Positions 49,601 to 62,800 of a stretch of 64,000 nucleotides of DNA are shown here, piece by piece; the first letter of the stretch is position 1; every line of letters begins with the position of its first letter. This stretch comes from Hoplostethus atlanticus (Eukaryota > Chordata > Actinopteri > Trachichthyiformes > Trachichthyidae). The notes under the pieces are model-generated. The model did no database searches and was not told where the DNA came from. It saw only the letters and a program-made list of their open reading frames with translations. A program made the position numbers and the translations under genes. The DNA is taken from NCBI GenBank assembly GCA_034670405.1, contig JAXDDX010000002.1, positions 7,998,501 through 8,062,500 of the forward strand, given 5' to 3'.

Positions 49601-52600
49601 ATACAACTTAAAGTGAGAATCTACCCTGAGAATTCATGTTATTCCCATGATACAGAAAGTCCAGTCAATATCTGTGAATACTAACAGCTGTCTCACAAAG
49701 TTAGAAACCAGGAAACGGAGGAAACTAAACCTGAAGCTGCTTCAATGACAATGAGACTGGATTGGAGACTAACTCATGGCTCAAATAGTTATGAGCTCAT
49801 AGAAAGTTTGCTTGGTCTGCGATATATTTCACTGTAGTAATATGAACCCATATTCCTATAAAAGTCATCTTCTGTCACCATGTCTACAAAGTTGGATTCC
49901 CTTTCATTGTTAATGCAGCAGCTCCAGAATTTGTTTCTTGATGAAACCGTCAAGAGTCTTCACTAGCTGTAGCAGAGACACGTTTGTCAGCTTGCAATTA
50001 ATGATCAAAATTGAGTTACCCACAAATTCATGATCTTGTTCATGTTACTTTCTGTTTGTGTGATGTTGTTTTAAAAACCTTTGGGTTCAAGTCATGCAAT
50101 CTACACTGAGCTACCTAAAATCATAGGAATAACATCAATTCTATTTTAGGGTGGATTTTCTCTTTAATTCAAATACGCCAAGCAAGGGGTAAGCAAGCAA
50201 AAGGTTGTTGCACAGGTAAGCAACACAGGTGCAGTCGTAAGTCAAAGGGGTAGCTACAGAAAGATAGGCACATGAGAAATATGAGAGTATTAGAGCCATT
50301 CAAGAATCAAGGAAATAAAGATGTTTTGATAGGCATAGAATAGTATGAAGAAAAATTGGCCTGATCTGATGCAAATAGTTGGAAGGGTCCTGCGTACTGT
50401 TCAGAGAAAGAGGGCAGGTAAAAATCTCCAACTGCCAATATGATTTAGTCACTAGACCTTTGCCATAATGTTTGACTGACCTGAAGGTTTGGTAAATCCT
50501 CATTGACTCCAGTGTTATTATGTCACTTTAAAAGCATGACTTCAAGAATCAAAACTAAATGACAGACAGAAGTCACAAGCTCATAATCCAGTCTGTGCTT
50601 TGAAATAGTGAATGAATGATCTGCTCATGATCCTTTGAATTGATAACTTTTGAATGAGTCTCAATATTTCAGACCATCAACAGTGCACTCGGGAGCACCT
50701 TCTGTTTCTTTCTAACCCACCCTTGTTTTCATTCCTAGATACTACCCACATGAATGTGGTCTATATGAGTAAAGACAATGCCAATCCACACAGCTAAATC
50801 ACTGCAAAGGAGTGCCAGCAAGACCTCTCATATGCAACCAATAGAGTCTGGCGTGTTCCTTCCAAACAGCCAAATTAAAGCCATTTCAACACAGGACAAA
50901 AAAAAAAAAAATCAAAACAAATTTCAACCTCACTAACACGGATATCATTTTAACAAAGCATTTAACATTAAGGTGCTTACCACATGAACAGATGGCAACT
51001 TCTGGGGACCCAAGAAAAAGGGGAATTTGAACTAGTTGGGGCTCAGCAAGCTATAGGCTGCTAAATTGCATATTCCATACATTTGTGCAGAAGCTCAAAC
51101 CTAACAATGTTTAAAGGAAAACATCCAGACAACTAAGTCAATTCTATCGTTGGAGTGACAGTGTAACAGGGTTGTATCAGCTGTGATGGCTATGTTTTCA
51201 ACCACAATGTCAGCTTTTAAAATACAAAGCAAACAACAGAACTATGTGCACAAAAGGCTGCATTATCCAACAGCCCTCAAAAATAGCTCAAAACCCTCCG
51301 AAGACATTCTAGGTGATGAACTATAAATGATGAAGAAAGTTTCACACATACAATTTGTGTTAGTCACTATACACTATGTAGGAAGGAAAACCAATGTAAG
51401 TTACTTCATGCTTATTATTAAAACATGCTTGTTAGTAACATGAGATAGCACGGCTTTTACTCTTATTTACTACATAGCATAGGGAATAAACTCTTTCTCA
51501 ATATGAACTGGAGTACGAGTGAATTATTTCTTCACAAATTCAGAAAAAAAAAAATGTCTCCAGCCACCATTCAAACTTTGAACATGCTGGCCAAAACACA
51601 GGGTGGACCAGCAGGGTGTCACGGCAGCCTTGCCTTGCAACAGAGCATTCCCGGTCAGGTAGCTAGGCCCTCATTACAACCCCACAGGCTGGGATTCCAC
51701 ACCAGAGGGCAATTACACTGGACAGGAGAAGAGCTCTGCTGACCACTGTGCACCCGCCCCACCCCACCCAACCCCCCCTTCAGTCCGGCCCTCGGTGTTA
51801 GCGATCTTATTGGTGGAGGTCAGCAGGTACCTTTTTCTGCATCAGCCTCAACTCATCGCTGAGGTTGCTGTTGACTTTCATGAGCTGTTGGATCTTGACT
51901 TCAGAGGCTGAGAGCGCGTTTTTCACCTCCAAGAACTCCTGCACAGTAATAGGTCCATCTGACAGGTCAGAGTCCAGGCTCTGTTGCGAAGATAAGTAAA
52001 AACAAACAGTGAAGACACCCAGGGTCATATGTGGGAGACATTCAAAACAACTGTTCTGACTGTGAGTGAATGTCTGGTTTGGACATTTGACAGTTATTTG
52101 CAACAAGAGGGACTTTGCATTTCTGGGTCTTAATTTGTAAGAAGGGTCTTCCATTACCTTGGTCCTATCACCTTTGCTTGAGGGCAGCTCTTGATCTGTA
52201 TCCTCATCAGAAGCCACACTATCATAGTCAGGCTGGTCATTGTCCTGGCCATCACTTCCATGCCTGACACCCACACTTTTCAGGATAAGATCAACACTGT
52301 CTGAAATCAAGGAGACACAGAGTGGAATACTTACCTCGGTACTTCATTGACAAGCCGCACATTTTCAGAGTTCATAAGACCTCCAAATAAAGTAACAATA
52401 AAACACTGACCTTTGGGACTGGCAATTGAATTCCCTTGCTGTCTGCGTTTAGCATCACTTAGTATGTCAATCACAAGAGTTGCAAATTCATGTGCGTTGA
52501 ATCTTGCAAGCTTCTGCCGTCCCTACATTTAAATTTAAAAGAAATAAATCACCTCAACTCATACAGTATCTGATCAAACTTCAAAGTGAATATGTAAACA

Positions 52601-55600
52601 CAGGATAGGTGGGAGAGCAAACATACATAAGGGCTGTATTTTCTTAAAATAAAGCTGGATGAATGCTGATGCAGTTTGACAGTCGAGCCTTGACCAGTGT
52701 GGGTGCTGTAACTTGCCTGGTTTCGTGTTGATGAATACTCTGGATTCACGGGAAGGAAAGGCACCACCGTCGTCTCTGTGACTAGTGTGCTGTGATTCTG
52801 TGTAGCTAACCATACTACAAAACAATAGGGAGGCATTCAGAGGACAGGCATTTGGCTTGGTAATATGGCTGCAGCACCATTTGGTAGCTTTTAAGTATCA
52901 ATGTGAAGAGAAGCCACTATCAATGTGTATCAGCTGTATACAGCACAGCCCTTACCTGCATCAGTCTCTCTTCTGTCCACCTCATCATACACATCCATGG
53001 CCAGCTCCTCAAATAAATGATTACTGAGCTGTATTAAAATCAAGGATTCAGACATGGTCAGCGAAGAAAAAAACAACACGCTCAGTACAGCCAAACCTTT
53101 GAATCAAACACTGCAATGATACTTACCGACTGTAGTTTCTTCTTTGCTGCTTTCGCTAGTTCCGATAAATCCAAACTGCTACAAACAGAAAATAACTCTC
53201 ATAAACATATGCTGCTAAATGTGGACAATAAAATGCACTTTATTGTGATTAATACTTACATGTTCCTTATCCATCAAAAGAGAGCAATAAAATAGAAAAG
53301 ATAAAATGTCTGATTTGGATTGAAGACGTACAATGCTGTTCTGCTATAACGCACTGCTCTGATTGCGCAATTACTAAAAGCTAAAACTGGGTTGAAATTA
53401 CATTTTAACCATTTGCAACAATTACAGAGCTGCTGTGTGGGCTATGTGAACTACTTTAGTTGGTCTGTTTCCTCCCCAAGAGATAATGGATGCTTCAGCG
53501 AGCCCAAAAGCATGTCACAACAGGCCTCAGAGCAGGAATACAACCATCAACAGCTGCAACACAGCCACACTGCAGCTTTGTTGGGATTGATTCAAGTTAA
53601 ATCAGCCACTTAAGCACACTAATTCAAAGAGAGATCACTTGACATTGACTTAGATCACGTTGACTTTCTCTTGAGGCCTTCTTACCTGTCTGCCATTTGC
53701 GGAACAATGAAGTGCTGGGCATTTTTATGATCTGGAAGGAACGATATGTGTCTTTATATGGAAGTATCGATAACGGTCTGCAATATTATGTGCAGATAAT
53801 GCAGAAATAATTGTTGTACATGGTGCTAGTGTTATCTGTAAGACAAGGCTCTCTTACAATACAAACAGTCTTCATCTTGTCAGTTGTCTTTTTATTCTAT
53901 TCTTCCTTAATGGGAACCCAAAATGCTGCCACACAGCAGACTTGAAACTTGACAGAGCATCCTTGCATACCTGGCTTTCTTCCACACAGATAAAATGCCA
54001 GTCGATCAGTTAGCTCATATTGAATCTCCACCAGCCGATCCGCCAGCTCATGGTGGCCAGCTTGCCTAAGAAGAAACAGATGACGGTTTATGACTTCATT
54101 GGTGAAATTACATGCCCATAATTTCTCATGTTGGTGTGGTTAAAGATTTATTCCAAAAAATAGCATGTAGCTAACCTTGCATAGTCTATGGGAGTTTTGC
54201 CACTGCTGTCTGGGGCTCCAGGATCTGCCCCATAAACAGGTTAGTAACTCAGCCTGAGATACTTGACCTGCCTTCGCAGCCACATGAAGCGGGGTGTTGC
54301 CTTTTTCCTTGAGGAAGGGTTGATACACATGACAAAACATGAAAACTAAAATGAACAGAGACGACAATCTAAAGACAAAAACGCAGGTTAAAAAAAAAAA
54401 ACAGCCTTACTGGGTGAAAGAAGTTAGCTTGGGCTCCCAGGGATAGCAACCTCAAGCACGTCTCAAGGTTCCCAGTGCGTACACTTGAGTGAAGTTGCTG
54501 GGAGAGAAAAATCAACAACAATTATTACAAACTGCATATTTGAATCAAAGCATTGCACCAAAACATCTTTCCCCAAATCACACCAAGAAGCCATTTCTCC
54601 TCACCTTGCTTAAATCCTTGGCTGTCAAGCTGTCATCCTCTCGGCAAGGCATGCGATGGACAAATGCAAGCATTTGATATTTGGCCTTTATAAATTCTGT
54701 TTTGTTTGGGCTTTTGGGACAAAATGAAACACAGAGGGAAAAGAGAAAGAGAGGAGGGAGTCAGCAATGAGCCAAAGGCACATATTCAACTGGAACATCT
54801 AGTCAAAAAAGGTATTATATGATTATTTTCAAAGAGCTCTGACTCACTGTAGTTTGTCCTGAGGGTTGGCCTTGCGTTTTCCACTCATCACAGATGCAGG
54901 GTCCAGAAGAGAGTGCTCCCATATTGAATTTGCACCATTGCTGTATAATGTCTGAATCATCTGAGTGAAAACAAAACAACCCATTAAAATATGTCCCGTT
55001 GATTTAGACTGTAGAACGCTGTGAAGGATTCCGTACCAACACAAACAATTTCTATATTGGGACAAAACCAAAAGACCTCAGGAGAGTCAGTGTTGTTGGG
55101 CGAAAATGGCTTACAGAACGAGAACAGTGTGTGTCCTGATGTACCGCTGCTGTCTCTACAGATTTCTGTTGAGCAAAGCTAAAGGCAACAGGATACAGCT
55201 AAGACAGAAGTATGACTGTACTCCTACGTTGAATGCACTTATTGTAAGTCACTTTGGATGGAAGTGTCTGCTAAATGACTGTAATGTAATGTAATGATTG
55301 TGTGCAAGGATAATAATCTGATCTCAAAATCTAGGCATTCCAGCAGAAGTGCTTCTACCTCAAAGCACTCTTACAAGAGAGACAATTACTACACAGCAGA
55401 TGATGTTATGATATGTTGCTTTACTCCAGAGAATATTGTCCTGTATGGGCTATTACTTGTAGCTGTGTAGAAGGCCATGGTGTGTGTGTCAGGTGACGGA
55501 CTTGGGAGCTGTGTCTGCCCAGACTTCGATGAACACTACAGCACTCATCACAAATCAACACACCCCGGTTCACCGAGGCCCAGCGAGGTTCTGCAAAGGA

Positions 55601-56575
55601 AGAGAAAACAAAAGACAAACCATGACACTGGCAGCAATCTGATTCTGATCACCTAAAGGAAAATAACTGGTGTTCATTTTGGTCATTTAGAAAGAGACAA
55701 ATTTGAGATTTAGTTTGTAGGAAAATTAGCACACTACTATATAACCGGCTCCCACAGGTTTGATGAGCTCTGGCTTCATCCGCAGATAGTCTGAGCTTCA
55801 AGTCCATAAATCAGTTAGAAATGTATTATAAGTCATCACAGCTTTTCCTCTGTTCACAGACCATTCTCACCATTATTCAAATCTCTGACATGCTGGCCTT
55901 GGCATCCCACTTCTCTTTTTACCCCAAGCAAATACATTCTCGTGGCCTCACAAACCTACAGAGGACATCTATCATAGATATGCCCTTAGAGCTTCTCCGC
56001 CTGAAGCCCAGCTCAGATCACTGCAGATAAAGGAAATACTATTTAGGCTAATGTAACATCAACAGTGAACACAACCTTGGCCATACATATTGCAGACTGC
56101 AACATTCAGGTTCAACCATTATTAACCTGATTACTATCACAACATGCCTGGAGGAAGCTTTCAGGCCACATATAGACTGACGCAAGCTAAAAGTGTAGTA
56201 ATCCTACCCTACTTTGTAGACAGCAATAATGGCAGACATAATAGTAAGCTTAGTAAGGGCTAGTAGTAAAGTGAAGCAGCTTGTAAAGAGGAAGTGAATA
56301 GAAAAAGTTCTATATATATACGGGTATTAAAGTTAAGGTTTCAAGAACCGCACTCTCATTGTTGACAACATCTTCGTCTTTCAAAACACCACAAAAATAG
56401 CAGACGAAAAGTTTCGTGCTGCATATTCAGGTAATGCCTTACTTACTCTGGTGATGGAGTTAAGAATCGGGGTACATTGTAATAATAAGCTCTCTGTGAA
56501 CAAATAAATAAATATGTTTACTCAACCTTGACCTATTTAACCCAGTTCATATAATATGATTGAGTTATGCTATGA

Positions 56576-56641
<66 letters not shown>

Positions 56642-58272
56642 AATTCACATGAATCTCAGATAGCCAACAAATTGGCTGATAAACAGGACTGAGCGGCGGC
56701 CACTGTGAGAGAAGGGACAGTGAGGTTTGTAAAGTCTCCTTAGTGGCAGCTGAGGTGTGGGAGGAACAGCTGCAGTGGTTGCTGGTCAGATTCTGGCACC
56801 TGGTGTCTCCTCCTTCCTCTTCACTAAGAACTGAGTGCTGACAAGCATGCCACATGCCTTTTTCCTCAACAAGTGCTGTCTAAAATTAATACCAGATCTA
56901 GAAATTCTAAAAATATTCACGCCAAACAACTGGGCACCATGGAACTGAAGGACAGTCCAGGCCAGCTGGTGTGGCGATTTAGGGGGCTTAACTAATTTGA
57001 GTGAAATGATCAGAGACAACGAAGTGTTAAGGGTGATAATGAAATGTATTTAGCATAGTTGTCATCTTACTGTTTGACTGTTATTGTGCAAAAGACAAGT
57101 AAGTAATTTACTGAAAGCATTTATTTTTTGAAAATAACACTAAATTGTTCAACCATTTTTGCTAAGCCTTACAGGTTATGAGATAATAGTTAGATGTAAA
57201 GCTCAACAATAGAAAACAAATTCCTCTGCATTCAAAGCATCCAGTCAATTCAATCAGCATCCTGTTTTGTTTCCTGTGCTCACTGAAAAACATCACGTCA
57301 TTTCTATATAAAAGGGACACTGTGCAAAGTACCTCTGACACAATGCAACCTTGTGCTTTCACAGACATGTTTCATTGTGCAAGCTTTATTCCATTATTCT
57401 ATTCTCCCCAATGTTGTTTAAGATAAACCTTAGTTCAGACAGAAGATGCAGGTTCTATTGCCCTGATGGCATCTCTTTATACTGGACTCTAGCAGTAAGT
57501 GGTTTCTAGCATTACATCCAGAGACATCTCTGATCAGTCCACGGCCAATCAGTATAGCAGCAACTGCACAGTGACTGACCTGATCTGATATTTCACTCTA
57601 AATTGGTAACAGGTTTGAACAGTTTGTTTGCATCATCTTATTTAACAATCTGTCTTTAAAAACACCACCTCCTAACTATCCGTACCTAGACTCATTTATT
57701 TAATAATTCAAAGTCTGTCAAGAGGAAGAAATGCCACAGCATGCAAAGTCCTATCCTCAGATCGACGGTTAGTTCAGTCACTCACACTGTCAAGAATTTG
57801 TGAAAGTTTTCAAAAGTATCTTGAAAGTTTGACACCATAAACTTGGTATATACCTCTCAATTACTACCAGCTACCAGCAAGGCAGATATATCACATAACA
57901 TAAGAATATCCTTGTGGGGTGTACACTTGATACCTACTGTACCACTGTGTCAGTCCACTCCACTTTTTATGAGGAAAGATGCAACCATCATGGTTGTAAT
58001 TCAGTCAGGATGTTTGTTTGTTTATGTCAAATCAATAAAGCATTAATTGTTAATAAGTATTAATAAATACATACTGCAGGCACGCAACTCTGTCTGAACT
58101 GAGCCGGGAGAGGATAGTCAAGGGTTTGGCTAAGTAAGCTAGGACCAGTAGTGGTTAAATGACGGCTAAGGCTAAACACCAAAGCCTGCAGGGGTGGATG
58201 GAGTTGTAGTCGACACTTACCTGGAACACTGCAATCAGCGCAGACCTCGCTATTTCGTAGGCGTTTAGACAT
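43650..58272 (-). CDS. git2: ARF GTPase-activating protein GIT2, 20 coding exons
   Basis: Git2 is a cytoplasmic ArfGAP scaffold that binds PIX and paxillin and regulates focal adhesions and receptor endocytosis. Exons in transcript order: 58221-58272, 55457-55590, 54848-54960, 54605-54710, 54411-54497, 54176-54307, 53971-54065, 53686-53731, 53127-53178, 52956-53028, 52717-52814, 52411-52522, 52158-52300, 51831-51980, 49113-49361, 47982-48071, 46131-46213, 45762-45953, 44461-44524, 43650-43862. Product is about 760 aa; human has 759. It has the ArfGAP zinc finger C11-x2-C14-x16-C31-x2-C34 with RSLGRH, ankyrin repeats (KGNTPLHVAAKAGQ), the Spa2-homology region, a coiled coil (VQEFLEVKNAL) and a C-terminal paxillin-binding region ending QLVTITTKENTN. 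Exon 6 carries a one-base insertion at 54238 that breaks the frame. Intron 11 has a GC donor. Exon 16 matches an optional exon of human GIT2. Confidence 0.95.
43906..44235. repeat. Interspersed fish repeat in git2 intron 19
   Basis: Contains landmarks of a widespread teleost repeat: GGCTGGAGCCTATCCCAG, CACCCTGGACAGGT, GGGCAATTTAGAGTC, TTTGGACTGTGGGAGGAAA and GGAGAACAACTCCA. I recognise it as dispersed and high-copy, but I cannot name its class with confidence (LINE- or SINE-derived). Confidence 0.7.
44755..44915 (-). mobile_element. tRNA-derived SINE remnant in git2 intron 18
   Basis: On the reverse strand a tRNA-like head with the B-box-like GGTTGGATTCCC is followed by a body. It ends in the fish SINE/LINE tail type, seen on the plus strand as CACTTATCCAAAGTGCCTTA. 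The A box is decayed. It lies in the same orientation as git2. Confidence 0.6.
55205..55298 (+). repeat. Tail of an L2/V-SINE type retroposon in git2 intron 2
   Basis: The sequence TTGTAAGTCACTTTGGATG followed by GTGTCTGCTAAATGACTG and (TAATG)n is the common 3' tail of teleost L2-type LINEs and of the SINEs that use them. It ends in short tandem repeats, as expected for that group. Confidence 0.7.
56576..56639. repeat. Compound (TA)n(GA)n microsatellite in git2 intron 2
   Basis: About 17 TA units are joined directly to about 15 GA units. The open frame across it is an artefact. Confidence 0.95.
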
Positions 58273-59831
58273 CCTTTGCTCAGGAAAAGAGGCCTATTAA
58301 AAGGTCACAAACTGATTGAATATTGTCTGTTCAGTTAATCATTGATGACTATGTAGAGATGCCTTCCGCGTTAGCTAGAGCTAGCTAATTACTTACAATC
58401 CAAACAACGACCTGCTACTTTAAGTTAATTGTTGTTAACCTCGTCGTTATAGCTAACGTTAGCGTTATAATGTTAATACCCAACAGGGGTACGGTACAAA
58501 TGTTGCTTGCCAACAAGTTAGCCAACTTAGCAAGTAGCACCTGACAAGCTAACTAGTCTGCTTCATCGTAGCAGTTTACTCTTCACTCTGGTTGATGGCA
58601 GCAGAGCTACATCGAGCTAAAACATATCCAGTGGCAGCGGCGACTGGGACGGTTGCTCGCTGCACTACACGACGCGCGGTTAGCGTAAAGACTACCTTAT
58701 TCAGAAACCCATTTACGAACTTTGTATGGGGTGAGTTCGATTCATCTGCACTCATGACACGGGGCAGATCTGTTTGATTTTTAGAAAAGAAACGGATGTT
58801 TATTGAATTTCCATTACCTAAATAGGTTTCAGAATATGATACCTCCGTCCCATCAATATCACCCACCTGTCGATCTAAAAAAAAACTCGCTGGGGTCATC
58901 GAATCAAACTCACCCTGAGCGATAATAGTACAGCATAGTACGCAACTAGGTTGTGGTTGTATTTGATCAACTCTTGGTGTTAGTGCGGCAGAGCAACAGG
59001 CAAAGGGGAAATGTACGTTTGATGATTAAACCGCTAGTATGTCATCAATAATACTTATAACATATTACATCGTGAGTGAGGATGGCGGTGAAAGCCTAGT
59101 TCATAGTACGCTAATGAAAAATAGTTAAACTAGGGCCTCATCTTTGCAACCTATCTGGAACGTAACCAGCCAGGCGCCGAGCTCATTCAAACAGATAATG
59201 GTACGGGTAGAACTGAAGCGATTTACAGTCAAGATTGGATACTTTTGTTTCATTTTTGATGTTTACACGACATCGCATGTGATCTATCCACAGATTAAAT
59301 GCGTATAAAATATACATTATTGATGCGAAAATATTAGATAGAAAAATATAGATTTTATAGGTTGTATACTGTAAATTCAATGGTGATGACCCCCATCCAT
59401 ATCTGTTGAATGGTTAGGTCTACACTGGAACTGACTACTCCTTTTGTCTGAAGGAGTATTTTTTCTACTCTTCCTCTCCTCTTTCTACTATATTTATTGA
59501 CTGATGGAATACCCGTTAATGCACATGTCAATATAGTTATCTCTTGAATTGGCTTGATCGGCTGTCTTAATTAGATTGTATATATATTAGTTGGTTTTCA
59601 AAACACCCCTATCATAATAGTGTGGCCCTGACACTTCCTTGTTCAAAAGTTTTATTTACGGGAAGCTTTGGGGAAAAGTTGGCCACCGGCAGTTCGACAT
59701 CATTTTTGTCTAATAACAGGGGAATGCATTGTATTGATTGTATATTGATTGATTGGGTGTAGCGGAGTTTTTCACATGGCTGTAACTGTAGGCTGGCTAA
59801 TGTTATACTGAGAAGCTCCATAAAGAGGAAG
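58273..59831. promoter_or_regulatory. Divergent git2/ankrd13a promoter region
   Basis: The two start codons are 1.56 kb apart on opposite strands, so both promoters and 5' UTRs are here. The part at 58560-58780 is relatively rich in CpG (for example CTACACGACGCGCGGTTAGC), and both strands are open for over 180 bases there. GCTAACGTTAGC-like palindromes occur near 58450 and at the ankrd13a start codon. Confidence 0.55.
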
Positions 59832-62800
59832 ATGTCCACGGCTAACGTTAGCGAAGATTTTAGGGTGAAGTTCCCGTTGCATTTTTCAGTGTGGGAGAAT
59901 GATTATAGGAAATTGGAGAACGAATTACCCCAGGTTCGTAAAAAAATTAATATGTTTCTAAGCTGTCCAGTACTGCTTGACTCGGCTAGGTAGCTAGATG
60001 AAGCTAACGTGAGCTTCGTTGGTCTCCGTAGCCATCAGGTCAGTGTAGGCCAGGTATCCCATTTGGCAGCTCACTGACTAGTACAGCGGGTTGACACATG
60101 CTTTGTAGTATCCCACACAAAACGTGTTAAAACCGTCCATGAAGACATATTCACTGTTCAGTTAAAGAAGATATTAACTTCTACAGTAACAGTTATGTCT
60201 CATACAGTGTGTACTGTGCAGACGAGGCATGATGCTGTAAACAGTTTGTCATACTCCACAATGGTAAATAAGAAGCTGTGTAAACTGTTCCAGTTGGTGA
60301 TCATCACAAGGCAAACGAGTACCAATATAAAATGAATTATAATTTCAAGTATTCACATGTTGTTGTTTTTTTTTTTACTTAAAATGCCCTGTCTGCATTT
60401 AGCTTACAAAAGTTTGATACTGCTTAGTATAATGTATACTAAGACTTCACTTCATAGTGAGTTATGTCAGCCTAAAGAGGTGTGTAAATTATATTCTGTC
60501 CATAGAAATGGTGGGTAAATTGAGTTCAAGTGGGTTTATCTCGGCTCATACTGAATTGCACACATTTAAGTTTTTCCTTAATTTTCTCAGAATGAAGTCG
60601 AGGCCGTGGATCCCAGAGGGAGGACACCTCTCCACCTGGCTGTGTCACTCGGACACCTGGAATCAGTGAGAGTTCTTCTGAGACATGGTGCTGAAGTAAC
60701 TCAAGAAAATGCCAAGAATTGGACAGGTTAGGCATATAGGATCTCCCTGGCTACATGACAGGCTGAGAATGCTATGACGTGTTAATGTTTCCTGTACTTG
60801 GTTGCAGATGGCATGCTTTTAGTGGTTTTGTGGGCTGTGTGATCACTTAGAGCCCGTCTCATAATCTGCACATCAACGAAACGGGATTTATTGTACAAAT
60901 GCGCATCCATTTGTCTCTGCAGTAAAACAATATTGCTTTCGGTGCTTATTACCATCATTATGGAGGTCTCCTAATGCATGATTGCAATTTATGGAGAATA
61001 CTCATATCTAAAAATGTTTAGTGGTATGTTTACATCACATTTACATTTGTCTATGTGCAGTACTGCAGGAGGCTGTCAGCACCGGAGACCCAGAGATGGT
61101 TCAGCTGGTGCTTCAGCGCAGAGACTACCTCAAAGCCTCTACAGCACTAGGAGGAGTGCCTGAGTTGCTGTCCAAGATCCGAGAGGTTTTTCTTTACAAA
61201 CTATCCCTGTCTTGTCTTCAACCTCTACCTGTGCCTGTCAAACATTTACTAGTAAAGAAAGTAATTGGTCCGTCTCTCTTTTAATCCCCAGTCTCCAGAT
61301 TTCTATATGGAAATGAAGTGGGAGTTCACCAGTTGGAGTAAGCTCTATCTTTTTTTACGTGGATACATGCCAGAAGCAAAGTAAATGATGGTTACATAGT
61401 GGTGGCCTGATTCATATGGCATGTTAGTGACCATATTCATTATTAAAAAGAAAATCCCTATATTTTTGTAATGCCCTATGCTTTATTATCCACACTTAAT
61501 AAATCACGTTTTGCCTACTGAGAGAGTTTGTCAGGTCATACAGGAAAAACTACATACCTGCCTCTTGGTAGGTGACACATTGTTTTGCGGTACGCAAAAT
61601 GATTGTTTTTTTTCTTTTGGGACATCCATTGCTTCACAGTCCCTCTTGTATCCCGGGTTTGTCCAAGTGATGTCTGTCGCATTTGGAAAAGTGGCGCCAG
61701 CCTGCGAGTAGATGCCACTCTTCTGGCCTTTGAGAACATGACCTGGATCAGAGGGCGTCGAAGCTACATCTTCAGAGGAGATGGTGCGCATTTCAGCTTT
61801 TACATTTTTTTTAGTGGCTATTAGAATTACTTGATTTCTTCATGTGATTGTCACAACTATTTGTCTAAAATGATTGAGTTTGTCCCTGACTTTTTTTGTG
61901 ACAGATACATGTACGGAGTTAATGGAGGTGAACCATGATGAGGAAGTGGTGGACACCGAGCGCTTCAACATATCTCAAGAGATGGAGGATGTCACACTAG
62001 ATTCAATGCAACCAGCTGAACAGGAAGTTGCCAAAAGGTTGACTACTCCTATTGTCAACACCTACTTGGACACCAAGGATATTGCTTTTGAGAGGCAAGA
62101 GTCCCATTATATAATCCTCTTCAGTATAACAGTTGTCAGGAAATGTTCACACCTGTCCTAACCTAACCATAGTTAGGTTACTGTAGAGACATTGGGCCTC
62201 ATCCACGTAACATGGGTATGATCAGATTTGATCGTAAAGTGTTCGTATGAATGTTTCTACGAACACAGTCTCATTCATAATTTCTGAATTTGTTCGTTGG
62301 TACGATCAAAACCTACGAGTGTTTGGAAACACGCGGGAAGGCACTTAGCAAGCCTTATTCTCTGTCTAGTCTTAAGGCTGTGAAAGTTGACCTATATACA
62401 GACATTTCAAATGAAACTGACAGAAACTTTTTTTTGAAAGCGTTAATGACCTTGAGGCCACTTTGCTTCATAGCAGACCTAAAAAAATACAACACACTCA
62501 TAGCATTAAGGCAAGTTTTTGTTTTCACAAAGCACAACTACTGTTTTTCACAGGAACAAGTCTGGAATATGGGGATGGAGGACTGACAGAACTGAAGTTG
62601 TCAATGGATTTGAAGCTAAGGTTCATATTAATCACAAATTATCTTTTTGTTTCGACCAACAAGATTGCTACATAGATAAAACAATGTAATATATTTATAA
62701 TATTATATGCTGTGAGATGCTGTTTGTTTTCTCAGGTTTTCAGTGTGAACAATGTGAATGTGGTAATCCGGACAAGGACAGAGCATCTTACCGATGAGGA

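Noticed and set aside
61531..61791. Reverse-strand open frames
   Set aside because: Antisense shadows of ankrd13a exon 5.
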